Positions 51,212-60,458 of a stretch of DNA of 64,000 bases are shown one piece after another. The notes beneath the pieces were generated by a model. The model was given only the letters and a program-made list of their open reading frames with translations. It ran no database searches and was not told the DNA's origin. Every line of letters begins with the position of its first letter. Positions within the stretch are counted from its first letter, which is position 1. The DNA is from Stygiobacter sp. RIFOXYC2_FULL_38_25 (GTDB taxonomy: Bacteria > Bacteroidota > Ignavibacteria > Ignavibacteriales > Melioribacteraceae). The position numbers and the translations under genes are program-made. Where the stretch lies: the NCBI GenBank assembly GCA_001803165.1, contig MHAZ01000019.1, positions 186,001-250,000 on the forward strand, written 5' to 3'.

Positions 51212-51853
51212 TTATGTTTGTCTTTTAAGTTGTTCATCAAATGTTTTTAGATAAACTTCAGTTGGAACTGCACCGGAGATTTTTATTTGTTGATTTATTA
51301 CAACGGTGGGAACCGCATTAATATTCATCGACCTGGCAAGTTCAAAATCCTTTGAAATTTTTTCTTTCGTTGAATCATCCTGAAAATTTTTTCCAAATTG
51401 CGCCATATCCAATTTTAATTCTGTGGCTATGCCAAATAAAACTTGTTTATCAGCAATATTTCCGCATTCAGCAGCATGAGCATATTGAACTCGATCGAAA
51501 AATTTCCAATGTAATTCTTGACCACCTTGAAGTTCTGCCGCTTTGCACGCTATAAGCCCGGGTAGCGAATGGGGATAGGGAAATGTTCTTTCACGCATTA
51601 ATCCGACATTTATTTCTACCTCATTAATAGAATGATCTTTTGCAGACTGCCAGTGTCTAAGTATTTCTTCTTTACCCAATATATGATTTCCGAACATCCG
51701 TGTAATATCGTCTTGAGTTGGTGCTAATGCAAAACATCTGTGCTTTACTTCAATATTTCCATCAAACTGTTCGATTGCTTTTCTAAGTCGTGGTGAAGCA
51801 ATATAGCACCATACGCAAAGCACATCGTGGAAAAAATCAATTTTAATTTCCAT
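51212..51853 (-). CDS. DsbA-family (FrnE-like) oxidoreductase
   Basis: The 213-aa cytoplasmic protein has a thioredoxin fold with the active site CVWC (IDFFHDVLCVWCYIASPRLR), an inserted helical domain and the cis-Pro loop SMNINAVPTVVINQ. It belongs to the FrnE branch, which acts as a thiol oxidoreductase or isomerase. It is the first gene of the group with DoxX. Confidence 0.88.
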   Translation of the reverse strand: MEIKIDFFHDVLCVWCYIASPRLRKAIEQFDGNIEVKHRCFALAPTQDDITRMFGNHILGKEEILRHWQSAKDHSINEVEINVGLMRERTFPYPHSLPGLIACKAAELQGGQELHWKFFDRVQYAHAAECGNIADKQVLFGIATELKLDMAQFGKNFQDDSTKEKISKDFELARSMNINAVPTVVINQQIKISGAVPTEVYLKTFDEQLKRQT

Positions 51854-51931
51854 AAATACGTTTAATTATTAAATAATTGCTTGACTATTGAATTACTATG
51901 TAAAAGAAACGGTGAATACATTAATTAACGG

Positions 51932-52225
51932 TCAAGTTTTATTTAGATGAGTTTTCTTAAAACCCGGAAGATATTTATTCAGTACTTCCATATTAAGCGA
52001 AACAAATACATGCTGTCCCTCTTTTCTGGTTATAATTAAATCAGCATTTTCTAAAATCCTGTAATGATGTGATAAAGCCGATTTAGTTGATCTGAATTCT
52101 TTGTCAAAATCCATACAACCCATTTCACCTCTTTCTAAAACCAAAGTAACAATTTGATACCTGGTTGGGTCAGCTAATGCTTTGAAAACTTTTACTGCAT
52201 GATCACTAAATTTGTTGTTTGCCAT
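51932..52225 (-). CDS. ArsR-family transcriptional regulator
   Basis: The 97-aa protein is a winged helix: FKALADPTRYQIVTLVLERGEMG, STKSALSHHYRILENADLIITRKEG and QHVFVSLNMEVLNK. It has few Cys residues, so metal sensing is doubtful; it may respond to redox or to another ligand. It is upstream of the DsbA/DoxX group on the same strand and divergent from the decayed hydrolase, so it may once have controlled that gene. Confidence 0.88.
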   Translation of the reverse strand: MANNKFSDHAVKVFKALADPTRYQIVTLVLERGEMGCMDFDKEFRSTKSALSHHYRILENADLIITRKEGQHVFVSLNMEVLNKYLPGFKKTHLNKT

Positions 52226-52299
52226 TTTAATATTTCAATAATTGTTCAATTATTAAAGTAAAAATAAGACTTCTTATTCATTTAGTCAAGAGAGTATAC

Positions 52300-52674
52300 T
52301 ACTTTGGAAGAGGAATTGTTCTTCACATTGTGCACAAAGGATTCGACTTAGATGGAGTTGTGCGTTTTCGCGGTATTCTTGCTCCTTTATAAATAGCTGA
52401 GAAAGGAAAAGTGAAAGCACAATTTTTAGTTTGTAACGGCGCCAATGATAAATTTGTACCTCAAGAACAAATTGATGCTTTTATAAATGAAATGAGAGAT
52501 GTGTACGTTAATTTTGAATTTGTTAATTACTAAGGAAGTTTACATGCATTTACAAATCCCGAAGCAACCGAATTGGGCAAGAAATTCAATATGCCTATTA
52601 CTGATAACGAAAAAGCGGATAAAGAGACTTGTGTCAAAACGAAAATATTTCTTAAAACAGTTTTTAATGAATGA
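52300..52674 (+). pseudogene. Dienelactone hydrolase remnant
   Basis: One frame reads YFGRGIVLHIVHKGFDLDGV, then APL, stop, then KGKVKAQFLVCNGANDKFVP and SLHAFTNPEATELGKKFNMP, and ends in the natural stop at 52672. Stops interrupt at 52390 and 52531. The YFGRG segment matches the nucleophile loop CFGGG of the family with the catalytic Cys changed to Tyr. The N-terminal half is missing. It was probably a target of the divergent ArsR gene. Confidence 0.75.
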
Positions 52675-52796
52675 ATTTATTTTGAGAATATTTTATTCAA
52701 TACTCAATATGTACTTTTATTAATTATACAAGACATTTTAGTTCTAAGTTAATATATTTGTATAAGTCTTGCAGATAAAAAACTTTTAGTAGAGTT

Positions 52797-53285
52797 ATGA
52801 TCATGAGTTCCCTCAATAAAATTCAAAAACTAAGACCTCTTGATATGGGAGTTTACACTCACTCATTTGTTTCTGGTAAACAGCAGAATTATATTGACAC
52901 ACAATATTATTTCGACAAAGAAACTAAAAGGTTTTATGCAAAAGTCTTTTTCCATAAAGAAGCACAAGGCCAACCACAAATTGTACACGGTGGTGCAATA
53001 GCTGCCGTGCTCGATGAGACTTTGGGTGCTGCATCTTTTATGAATGGATATCCCGCAGTTACTGCAAGTTTCAGCATAACTTACCGCATACCATTATCTA
53101 TTGAAAGTGAAGTGATTGTTGAAACTTGGGTGGAAAAAATTGATGGGAAGAAAGTTTTTTTAATGGGTAAAATGTTAGACAAAGATGAAACAATCATAGC
53201 AGAATCGAATGCAATTTATATTATAATCCCTAAGGATAAGTTAGACTCGTTAATCTTGGAATACGGTCAATTAAATATTTCGTAA
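52797..53285 (+). CDS. Hotdog-fold thioesterase (PaaI-like)
   Basis: The 162-aa protein has a hotdog domain with the signature QIVHGGAIAAVLDETLGAAS and a second half of strands (ASFSITYRIPL, VIVETWVEKIDGKKVFLMGK). It hydrolyses acyl-CoA thioesters, probably phenylacetyl- or other small acyl-CoA. It is alone on the plus strand. Confidence 0.88.
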   Translation: MIMSSLNKIQKLRPLDMGVYTHSFVSGKQQNYIDTQYYFDKETKRFYAKVFFHKEAQGQPQIVHGGAIAAVLDETLGAASFMNGYPAVTASFSITYRIPLSIESEVIVETWVEKIDGKKVFLMGKMLDKDETIIAESNAIYIIIPKDKLDSLILEYGQLNIS

Positions 53286-53355
53286 AATAATAAAATTCGA
53301 AGTAGGAATAGTTCCGTTAATGTAACTGCCGGATGAATTATTGTGATTAAATATT

Positions 53356-53814
53356 TTATCTTTCAAATTGTTTTAAATGATGATTTATATGAGTATAGAT
53401 TAATCTACCCCATTCTTTCCTATTCAGATATCCAAACACTGGGTGTCGAACAGTTTTTTTATCATCAAAGGCAACATTGATTTTCTTAATCAATGTTATT
53501 AATTCAGCTTTATCACTATAAAATTCGGTTGGTTTAGTTCCGCCATCTCCTTGTTTTAATTCTTTTACAGTTTCCACTTTTCCTTTAGGAGCGGGTATGC
53601 CTAAAAGTACTAAATGCTTTAGTATCTTTTCATGTTTTCTATTCCCTACATACTCTGCTGATTTCAATTCTATCGCTAATCTTATTTGATCGCTCACATG
53701 GCAAACCATTTCATGCGCGTTCATTTTGCCCCATTTAGGTTTATCTTTTTCATCTAACCATTTTATTCTGTTTAATAGATCAATTTCATCTTCTTGATTA
53801 ATAATGTTTTTCAT
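53356..53814 (-). CDS. DUF1569/DinB-like protein
   Basis: The protein resembles the DUF1569 branch of the DinB superfamily: RIKWLDEKDKPKWGKMNAHEMVCHVSDQIR gives the helix with the conserved HEMVCH, and HPVFGYLNRKEWGRLIYTHINHHLKQFER gives the C-terminal His-rich helix. DinB-fold proteins are metal-dependent and often thiol-linked. The ATG at 53814 is used because GGGAG lies 7-11 nt upstream; an upstream frame adds seven residues. Confidence 0.8.
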   Translation of the reverse strand: MKNIINQEDEIDLLNRIKWLDEKDKPKWGKMNAHEMVCHVSDQIRLAIELKSAEYVGNRKHEKILKHLVLLGIPAPKGKVETVKELKQGDGGTKPTEFYSDKAELITLIKKINVAFDDKKTVRHPVFGYLNRKEWGRLIYTHINHHLKQFER

Positions 53815-53875
53815 GGCAGACTCCCTTTTTTCCATTAATTAAAAATGACAAATTAATACCTTCCTTATCAATTAA

Positions 53876-54022
53876 TTAAATGATATCAATTAAAGAGTTA
53901 ATCCATTTAAAAAATCCGTGTAAACCAAAATAGCTCGCAACAATTATAACAATTATTAAAAATATTATAAGCAACAAAATTTTAATGTCACGGAGTTTTT
54001 TAAATAGAGAGAAATATTTCAT
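53876..54022 (-). CDS. Single-pass small membrane protein (48 aa)
   Basis: The frame reads MKYFSLFKKLRDIKILLLII with one strong membrane helix (IKILLLIIFLIIVIIVASYF) and a short tail (GLHGFFKWINSLIDII). An excellent ribosome site (AAGGAG, 6-11 nt before ATG) supports it. No family was recognised. It is the last gene of the envelope-lipid group. Confidence 0.6.
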   Translation of the reverse strand: MKYFSLFKKLRDIKILLLIIFLIIVIIVASYFGLHGFFKWINSLIDII

Positions 54023-54094
54023 TTACAGCTCCTTTTCGATTAAACCGTCTATTTTAGTTTTTCAGTCATCGTTGGGCAAAAAAATTATCTTACC

Positions 54095-54424
54095 TCAATA
54101 CTGTAACCGTTCAATATTAAATTCACCTAAATACTGCTTGAGATATTTTCTTATTCGTTCGCTGTCAACAAAATCAGAAGATGAAAGACCCGGTGCGAGC
54201 ATTTTTGCAACCATAGCCCTATCTATTGCGAGAGCTATTTCTTCCATTTCTTTAGCCGTAATATCTGCTGAGTAAAACCCACTTACAAAAGCGCCAATAC
54301 TGGTTCCTACCACTAAATCAACTTTTATATCATTTTCTTCAAGTATTTTTAATACTCCATTATGAGCTAAACCTCTTGCGCCGCCGCCTAATACCAATGC
54401 TAATTTTGGTTAGTATTCTTTCAT
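54095..54424 (-). pseudogene. Truncated patatin-like phospholipase
   Basis: The frame begins MKEY and then meets a TAA stop, after which PKLALVLGGGARGLAHNGVL and the lipase box GTSIGAF continue, followed by an early stop after NIERLQY. The C-terminal two-thirds, including the catalytic Asp loop (DGG), is missing. An intact paralogue with the same start region lies at 57537-58469. The remnant still contains a readable 100-codon piece but is not expected to be active. Confidence 0.7.
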
Positions 54425-54429
54425 CCGGT

Positions 54430-55125
54430 TTACCTTAAGAAAATATTACGGATTGTTAAAACAACGAGCATATAATTCATCATTAGTGTTTTGACTATTT
54501 GTTCTGCAGCTAAAAGATATTCCCTCATAGATTTTGCGAAAGGATACTTTTGTATTTTAATAGGATGCACCAGCCCCCAAAGACTTACGTAAAGTGTTTT
54601 CATATTGTTTGCTTTGTAGTGAAGATTAATTAGTGTCTCTACACCAAAACGAGTTTCTTTCATTTGTTCTATCAAAGGGAAAATTTCATCACGGAATAGT
54701 GAGCGTTCACCTGCTAAAGATATGAATGGATTCAAACGATAGTCCATAACATTTTCTGTTGGTTGTCCGATGACCATATTTGCTTTTCCCTCTAACAAGG
54801 GTTGTATAAGCTGTAGGATATATTCAACCTTAAAATTCGTTAAATCAGCATCTACAAAAACAAGCAAATTATTTTGTGCATTCGCAATACCTTCAGCCAT
54901 TGCAAATCCTTTCCCTCTATTTTCCGGCAGTTCAATAATTCTCAACTTATTAAGCCCTATGAACTTTTCTAAAATTTTTGAGGTACTATCGATTGAACCA
55001 TCGTTTATAACTATTATTTCTTTTAGCTCAGTGCATTTTAGTAATGTTTCTAAAATATCTCCAATAGTTTTCATCTCATTATAAGCGCACATAATTGCAG
55101 TAGCTTTTTGATTTTTTGGTCCCAT
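54430..55125 (-). CDS. Glycosyltransferase family 2 protein
   Basis: The 231-aa protein has the GT2 fold: ATAIMCAYNEMKTIGDILETL, IVINDGSIDSTSKILEKF, LVFVDADL as the DXD-type motif, and GVETLINLHY further on. It transfers a sugar from a nucleotide or lipid donor, with a dolichyl-phosphate-mannose-synthase-like layout. The C-terminus has a hydrophobic helix (LMMNYMLVVLTIRNIF), so it may touch the membrane. Confidence 0.85.
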   Translation of the reverse strand: MGPKNQKATAIMCAYNEMKTIGDILETLLKCTELKEIIVINDGSIDSTSKILEKFIGLNKLRIIELPENRGKGFAMAEGIANAQNNLLVFVDADLTNFKVEYILQLIQPLLEGKANMVIGQPTENVMDYRLNPFISLAGERSLFRDEIFPLIEQMKETRFGVETLINLHYKANNMKTLYVSLWGLVHPIKIQKYPFAKSMREYLLAAEQIVKTLMMNYMLVVLTIRNIFLR

Positions 55126-55135
55126 AAGTTCTCTA

Positions 55136-55813
55136 TTATTTTATGAAAAATTTCATAGTCTTGGGTTTGTTTTTTTTAAGAAATAGAATTAATCCGATAA
55201 TCAGTATAACTTCGCCTATAAAAAATATTTCCCATTGAAAACCCGGATTGGATTCTTCAAGAAGATTTACTGTATATGCATTCCAGAAAAATGAAATCAC
55301 TATTATTATGCTGCCAAGAATTGCTAATAATAGATATTTTTTTTCAACTTTTAGAGTATGACCTTTATTTTGAAAAAATAAACTTAAAACTGAAGCAATA
55401 ATCATTGTCAAAGAAACAATGATTGGAGCCAAAACCGGTGCGATCCAAGGAATGGGGATTAAAAAAAGAAGATCATTTTCTAACAAAGAGGTGGGCCAAT
55501 TGAGAAATATTTTAAGCCATACGTAATAAAAAATATCCCAAACACCAAAACAAAAAATGAAATATAAAAATCTTTCGATGAGCGTTTTCCCGGATAAATA
55601 TCCAATAACGAGCAGCATAATAATAGTTGAGAATTCTCTTCCAATCTCAATAAGAGCCGTACTTAATGGCATAATCTTAATAGGGAACAGAATACCTTCC
55701 GGATAAAAAAGCATTCTTAAATAAACAACTACCACTGCTTCAAGATAAGCCATCGCTATACCGAAAACAGCAATCATGATAAATTTCTTTACTGATGTTT
55801 TTAGTTTAACCAT
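55136..55813 (-). CDS. Polytopic membrane protein of unknown function
   Basis: The 225-aa protein has about six membrane helices, for example FIMIAVFGIAMAYLEAVVVVYL, IIMLLVIGYLSG and EVILIIGLILFL. No family was recognised. A short acidic periplasmic stretch (LEESNPGFQWEI) precedes the last helix. It lies between the glycosyltransferase and PAP2-like genes, with 10 bp to the former, so it probably belongs to the same envelope pathway. Confidence 0.65.
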   Translation of the reverse strand: MVKLKTSVKKFIMIAVFGIAMAYLEAVVVVYLRMLFYPEGILFPIKIMPLSTALIEIGREFSTIIMLLVIGYLSGKTLIERFLYFIFCFGVWDIFYYVWLKIFLNWPTSLLENDLLFLIPIPWIAPVLAPIIVSLTMIIASVLSLFFQNKGHTLKVEKKYLLLAILGSIIIVISFFWNAYTVNLLEESNPGFQWEIFFIGEVILIIGLILFLKKNKPKTMKFFIK

Positions 55814-55883
55814 TATTATATGTTACTTTTAGTTAATTCTTCTTCCATGTTATTTGCAAAGAAATATGATTTATTTTTTTTCC

Positions 55884-56624
55884 TCATTTCATTCTTAGAA
55901 TTGTAACGAACAAATAAATAAAATTACGGCTGATTCGTTTGACGATGAATTCTTTCTCAATGTAATTCGCAAGGTAATGCTTTATTTTTTCAAAAATGTC
56001 AAACAAGGGTTTAGTGAGTTTTCCTGAAACAAAAAGATTATAGCTAAAAGTCGCCATCACAATTCCGCTGAAAGAATCAATAAGAAAATGTTTTCGAATC
56101 ATGAGTGTTGATAATGCAATCCCGCTTGCCCATATTAAATAAGACGTACCAAGTTTCTTTCGGTAATGTTTAATCCCTAAAGCCATTGTAAAAGATAAAC
56201 TAACATGTAAGCTGGGGAAAGTGTTATTGGGAACATCAGAGTCAAAACACCACTTTAAAAATTTTGTTGTAAAAGTATTGGCTTCAAATAAAGGAACCGG
56301 ATAATATGCCGGGAAAAAATAAAATAATGGATAGGTGAATAATAATGTCCCAAGAATTGATGCAATTATTCTGTCAAATGATTCTTCCGTTCTTAAAAAG
56401 AATACCGATAAAACGACTACAACGTAAAAGGACACATAGAGATAAACCATTTCCGGCACAAAAGGGAAAAGTTTGTCCAGGTCGGTGAGCAAATTAAAAT
56501 TGTCGTTAATGTGATGGATACTAACATAACCATATAATACTGAGTGCATTAAATAAATAAGCCCAACAATAAATATTCTTTTAAGATAGAGAATCGTTAG
56601 TACCATTTTCCCGATTTTTACCAT
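55884..56624 (-). CDS. PAP2/inositol-phosphorylceramide-synthase-like membrane phosphatase
   Basis: The 246-aa protein has about six membrane helices and the PAP2 C-terminal signature: NTFPSLHVSLSFTMALG for block 2 and RKHFLIDSFSGIVMA for block 3 with the catalytic His and Asp. The first block is less clear. It removes or transfers phosphate from a lipid, as in the PAP2 and IPC synthase branch. It is in the operon with the glycosyltransferase and acyltransferase. Confidence 0.75.
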   Translation of the reverse strand: MVKIGKMVLTILYLKRIFIVGLIYLMHSVLYGYVSIHHINDNFNLLTDLDKLFPFVPEMVYLYVSFYVVVVLSVFFLRTEESFDRIIASILGTLLFTYPLFYFFPAYYPVPLFEANTFTTKFLKWCFDSDVPNNTFPSLHVSLSFTMALGIKHYRKKLGTSYLIWASGIALSTLMIRKHFLIDSFSGIVMATFSYNLFVSGKLTKPLFDIFEKIKHYLANYIEKEFIVKRISRNFIYLFVTILRMK

Positions 56625-56660
56625 TTAAATGTATCCTTAATAAATCTTTCACTCATTTGA

Positions 56661-57515
56661 CTAATTATATTTTGGAGGCTTCCAGTTAGCTCGTGACCAT
56701 TTAATTAGTTCAATGTTAATGTTGCCGAGTATTACACTCATTTTTGCCCGTATTGGAATTTGCGCAGTATCATTACTGAACCATCCTTTAAAAGGTCCTG
56801 TAAGACCAAATATTCCTTTGAATAATGCTTGACCATCAAACTCGACAACATCGACTGGATATTCAACAGCATCAATTTCTGTGTCTGTATGTTTTTCATA
56901 AAAATTCAATATTGTTAGACCTTTCTTGCTGTTAATCATAGTTGGTACTTTCACCTCTGTGCCTTTTCTAACATTAGCGCGGGCAAAGAATAAGAGGGAA
57001 AGACCGTCTTGCGTTTTTTCTTGTATAGTAACAGTATCAATTTTTTCTATTTTGAATTCTCCGCTGTTTTTGTTGTTTGTTCTGCCGCTTTCAACGAACA
57101 GCCTATTGTTAATTCGGTCATATCGGTATCTTGTTGCCCACCAGGTTTCCCCATCTTTTGTTTTACTTATAAAAGAATTCGAGAAGCAGTTTTTATCCAT
57201 TTCAGTTTCAAATACCGAGTGCAGATCTACAAAGGGAAGCCCGGAATAGGAGTCAATATAAACAGCAGCTTTGATCCCATAATCGTCGTTATGCTTTGTA
57301 ACTTCAATTACCTTAGTACGGATAGTCCCAATTTTGATAAACCACCAGCTAACTTCGTAAGTGAGTTCTTCACCAACAGTAAGAAACTGAATTGCTCCTT
57401 TATTTACCTGTTTATATAATGTATCTTGAAAAGTATTTCCGAAACTGGAAGAATCCATAAAACAAGTAATGAGTAATAAAGTGGCTGCACTATATTTTAT
57501 GTATACATTTTTCAT
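56661..57515 (-). CDS. DUF3108-domain periplasmic protein
   Basis: The 284-aa protein has a signal peptide and the DUF3108 pattern: FLTVGEELTYEVSWWFIKIG, SGLPFVDLHSVFETEMDKNC, and DAVEYPVDVVEFDGQALFKG. DUF3108 proteins are periplasmic and envelope-linked but without a proven activity. It is 21 bp downstream of the patatin gene. Confidence 0.8.
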   Translation of the reverse strand: MKNVYIKYSAATLLLITCFMDSSSFGNTFQDTLYKQVNKGAIQFLTVGEELTYEVSWWFIKIGTIRTKVIEVTKHNDDYGIKAAVYIDSYSGLPFVDLHSVFETEMDKNCFSNSFISKTKDGETWWATRYRYDRINNRLFVESGRTNNKNSGEFKIEKIDTVTIQEKTQDGLSLLFFARANVRKGTEVKVPTMINSKKGLTILNFYEKHTDTEIDAVEYPVDVVEFDGQALFKGIFGLTGPFKGWFSNDTAQIPIRAKMSVILGNINIELIKWSRANWKPPKYN

Positions 57516-57536
57516 CTCAACTATATTCTATTTTAT

Positions 57537-58469
57537 TTACACGAAATCATTGTTTTTTAATTGTTTCTTCGCCGTTTTATAACCAACTTCAATTAATTCT
57601 TTCGCTTTTCTAAACTCAAAAACTTTGAATTCACCGGTATCCGGTTCAATAAGAATATCCGGTTTAGCGATTTGCATAGTTAAATCGCTAATCTGAACTT
57701 GTACGATGATGAACATCTGATACAACACGCTCCAGAATTTGGGATCGGGAGTTTTTTCATTTGCGTTATTATTCAAATACTCTATAGGATGTTTTATAAA
57801 GTATTGTATCTTTTCATTTAATGATAACTCTTTAACTTTCTTATTCACTTCTATAATTTGCTTACCGTTTTCCTGACCTATTCCGTAGGTTCCAAATCTC
57901 CTAAGGTTAACGGCAATTACTTTATCCATTTGCATTTTCTTAACAACATCTACCGGGGTAGGATTAACCAATCCACCGTCAACAAGTTTGTGTTTGCCGA
58001 TTGTTACTGGTGAAAAAAGTATAGGGATAGATATGCTAGCCCTGATAGCAGAAAGAAGATCGCCTTTTTCAAGAACAACCATTTCGCCGGTTTGAATATC
58101 AGACGTTACTGCCGAGAAAGGGATTTTAAGATCATCAAAAGTTTTGTTTCCAAACCAAGTGCTTAGGAATTCTGATAAGTAATTAGTATTCACCAAAGAA
58201 GACAATGAAATAGTCGGCGAAAATATTTTCGCCATAAGTTTCCAATTTGTTTGTAAAGCGATGTTTTCAATTTCTTCAACAGACATCCCGATTGCGTAAG
58301 CCCCACCGATTAAAGCGCCAATACTACTGCCAGATATATAATCTATTTTTATACCGTTTTCTTCAATTGCTTTTAGAACTCCAATATGGGTTAACCCACG
58401 GGCTGCACCACTGCCAAGTGCGAGGCCTATTTTTAGTTCTTCTTTTCTTTGTTCTATTTTTTTTATCAT
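57537..58469 (-). CDS. Patatin-like phospholipase
   Basis: The 310-aa protein has the patatin domain: oxyanion GSGAARGLTHIGVLKAIEE, nucleophile GSSIGALIGGAY, and the Asp loop KLVDGGLVNPTPVD. The catalytic Ser-Asp dyad is intact. It hydrolyses membrane lipid acyl chains and could remodel lipids with the neighbouring acyltransferase, from which it is separated by only 4 bp. Confidence 0.9.
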   Translation of the reverse strand: MIKKIEQRKEELKIGLALGSGAARGLTHIGVLKAIEENGIKIDYISGSSIGALIGGAYAIGMSVEEIENIALQTNWKLMAKIFSPTISLSSLVNTNYLSEFLSTWFGNKTFDDLKIPFSAVTSDIQTGEMVVLEKGDLLSAIRASISIPILFSPVTIGKHKLVDGGLVNPTPVDVVKKMQMDKVIAVNLRRFGTYGIGQENGKQIIEVNKKVKELSLNEKIQYFIKHPIEYLNNNANEKTPDPKFWSVLYQMFIIVQVQISDLTMQIAKPDILIEPDTGEFKVFEFRKAKELIEVGYKTAKKQLKNNDFV

Positions 58470-58473
58470 TTTA

Positions 58474-59088
58474 TTATTCTGATTTACAAAGCAAATTATT
58501 TTGGATTATACTTTTAATTTTTTCTACTTTTATTTGAATCTCTTCCTTAGTTAACTGATTTTTGACAGCATTAAGCTTTATAGGTTTGTTATAAATGACT
58601 TCCACTTTTGCCGGTTTTGGAAATTTTTGATTTTTATTTAATGATTTCTCAGTTCCTTTAATCGTTACCGGAATTATTGGCACATGAAATTGAGCCGCTA
58701 TTTTAATAAAGCCATCTTTAAATTCACCTAATTCACCGCTGGAATTGATTTTTCCTTCCGGAAATATCATTAGTATCCCTCCCTTGTTGAATAGCTGCAT
58801 TGTTTTGGTTAATAGTTCCCTGTTAATACTTTTCGATTGGACCGGAATACCGCCAATCGCTTTTAGATACCAAAGTTTAACCTTACTACCAAAAACGCTT
58901 TTCTTTGCAAAAGCAGAAAGTTTTCTTTTATTAGTTACGGCAAGCAACGGTCCATCCAATAAACTTATATGGTTGGATACTAATAAAGCAGCTCCTTCTG
59001 TAGGTATATTTTCTGTTCCTTCTACAGTTTTATCTAAAAAGAAGAAAAAATAAATTCTGAAGAATAATATGGTCAAATAGTAAATCAT
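58474..59088 (-). CDS. 1-acyl-glycerol-3-phosphate acyltransferase (PlsC-like)
   Basis: The 204-aa protein has the acyltransferase motifs: VSNHISLLDGPLL (NHxxxxD), FPEGKINSSGELGEFKDG (second block) and IPVTIKG. An N-terminal hydrophobic helix (YYLTILFFRIYFFFFLD) anchors it. It acylates a lysolipid, and it sits directly before the patatin gene, suggesting a deacylation/reacylation cycle. Confidence 0.88.
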   Translation of the reverse strand: MIYYLTILFFRIYFFFFLDKTVEGTENIPTEGAALLVSNHISLLDGPLLAVTNKRKLSAFAKKSVFGSKVKLWYLKAIGGIPVQSKSINRELLTKTMQLFNKGGILMIFPEGKINSSGELGEFKDGFIKIAAQFHVPIIPVTIKGTEKSLNKNQKFPKPAKVEVIYNKPIKLNAVKNQLTKEEIQIKVEKIKSIIQNNLLCKSE

Positions 59089-59111
59089 AATCTTTTATGC
59101 ATTTTAGAACC

Positions 59112-60458
59112 CTATCTTCCCGTTACTTGTAAGTAAGTTGTTTTCTTAACTACATAATTTGTCTTTGCATCCGTTAGTTGATCCAGCGTTTGCTGTAATA
59201 ATGCCTGCGCTTCCAACAAATATGAAATAGTTATCAATCCATTCTTATAACTGTCATTATTAACTTTATAATTTTCTTCTGCTTGAGCTTTCGATTCTTC
59301 GCTTAACAAATATTGTTTGTATGCGTCTGAAAAATCCTGCCATGCTTTTTCAATTTGAAGGACAAGAAGTTCGGAGTTGTTCTTAAAATTATTCTTGGCA
59401 ATTTCTTCTTTAATACTTCTTTCCTGAAGTTCATAAGAGCCGCTCCACCAACCGGAAATTGGAACCGAAACAGTTCCGTACACCATACCGAGTGTTCTTT
59501 CTTTGCCTTCATCTAATTTCATATACATCCCGCTAACGCCAATACCTGCCTGCGGTAGATATTCGCCGCGTTTCATTTTTGTTTGAAGTTCTTCTGCTTC
59601 AATTGATTTTTCAAGTAAGGAGTATTCGACTCTTTTTTTTAAGGCTTCGTTTTTATCAACAAAGTAACTTTGAGGTAAATCTGAAATTTTCAATTCTTCT
59701 TTTAACACTAAACTTGAATCGTACAGTATTCCGATAAACTGACAGAAAGCCATCGTCGCAAGTTTTCTCCCATTTTCTAATTTCGATTTGTTCAGAAGAA
59801 CTTCGCTCAGTTTTAGTTTTACTTTTAGTACATCATTCTTCATCACTATACCGGATTTATAAGCATCTTCAACTTGCAGTAAAAGTCGATTTAACAGTTC
59901 TTCATATTTATTGATTGTTTTGGATTTTTCTTCGAGCGATACAATTAACCAATATTGTTCTTCAGTTTTCAAAAGTATCTCATCTTGCGTCATCTTATCT
60001 TTAAATTCAGATACTTCTTCACCCAAAGAGGCAAGTTTATTCCCATAAATTATTCTTCCGCCGGCAAATACAGGTTGAACTACATTCAAAAATCCCACAG
60101 TCCCTTTCTTCAGCAAGCCCATTGTTGAACTCGGGAAATATGCAAACTGAGTTGCACTTCCAAGATTAGCTGGGTCGCCGTCATAAACGGGAAGATCGCC
60201 GCCTTGTGTTTGTATCTCCATCAAGTTTCTTTGTGCCTCGAACATCATTCCACCGGCGCTTATACTTGGGAAATAGTTTGTAAATGCCGATTTTCTAATC
60301 TGTCGTGAAGCTTCAATTTCTAATTTGCTGTTTTTACTTTTTGCATTGTTCTGCAATGCGAGTTGCTTGCCTTCTTCGAGCGTTAAAACTCTCTGAGCAA
60401 AAACCTGGTTGATATTTAGCAGAGTTATTAACAGAATATATAAATTTATATTTTTCAT
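59112..60458 (-). CDS. TolC-family outer-membrane efflux protein
   Basis: The 448-aa protein has a signal peptide (ending near VFAQ) and the two-fold helix-strand repeat of TolC proteins (LEEGKQLALQNNAKSKNSKLE, NDSYKNGLITISYLLEAQALL). It is the exit duct for the adjacent RND permease, whose stop codon region overlaps its start by 4 bp. Confidence 0.9.
   Translation of the reverse strand: MKNINLYILLITLLNINQVFAQRVLTLEEGKQLALQNNAKSKNSKLEIEASRQIRKSAFTNYFPSISAGGMMFEAQRNLMEIQTQGGDLPVYDGDPANLGSATQFAYFPSSTMGLLKKGTVGFLNVVQPVFAGGRIIYGNKLASLGEEVSEFKDKMTQDEILLKTEEQYWLIVSLEEKSKTINKYEELLNRLLLQVEDAYKSGIVMKNDVLKVKLKLSEVLLNKSKLENGRKLATMAFCQFIGILYDSSLVLKEELKISDLPQSYFVDKNEALKKRVEYSLLEKSIEAEELQTKMKRGEYLPQAGIGVSGMYMKLDEGKERTLGMVYGTVSVPISGWWSGSYELQERSIKEEIAKNNFKNNSELLVLQIEKAWQDFSDAYKQYLLSEESKAQAEENYKVNNDSYKNGLITISYLLEAQALLQQTLDQLTDAKTNYVVKKTTYLQVTGR

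Noticed and set aside
52499-52723. Rightward 74-codon frame
   Set aside because: It overlaps the hydrolase remnant in another frame and has no features of its own.
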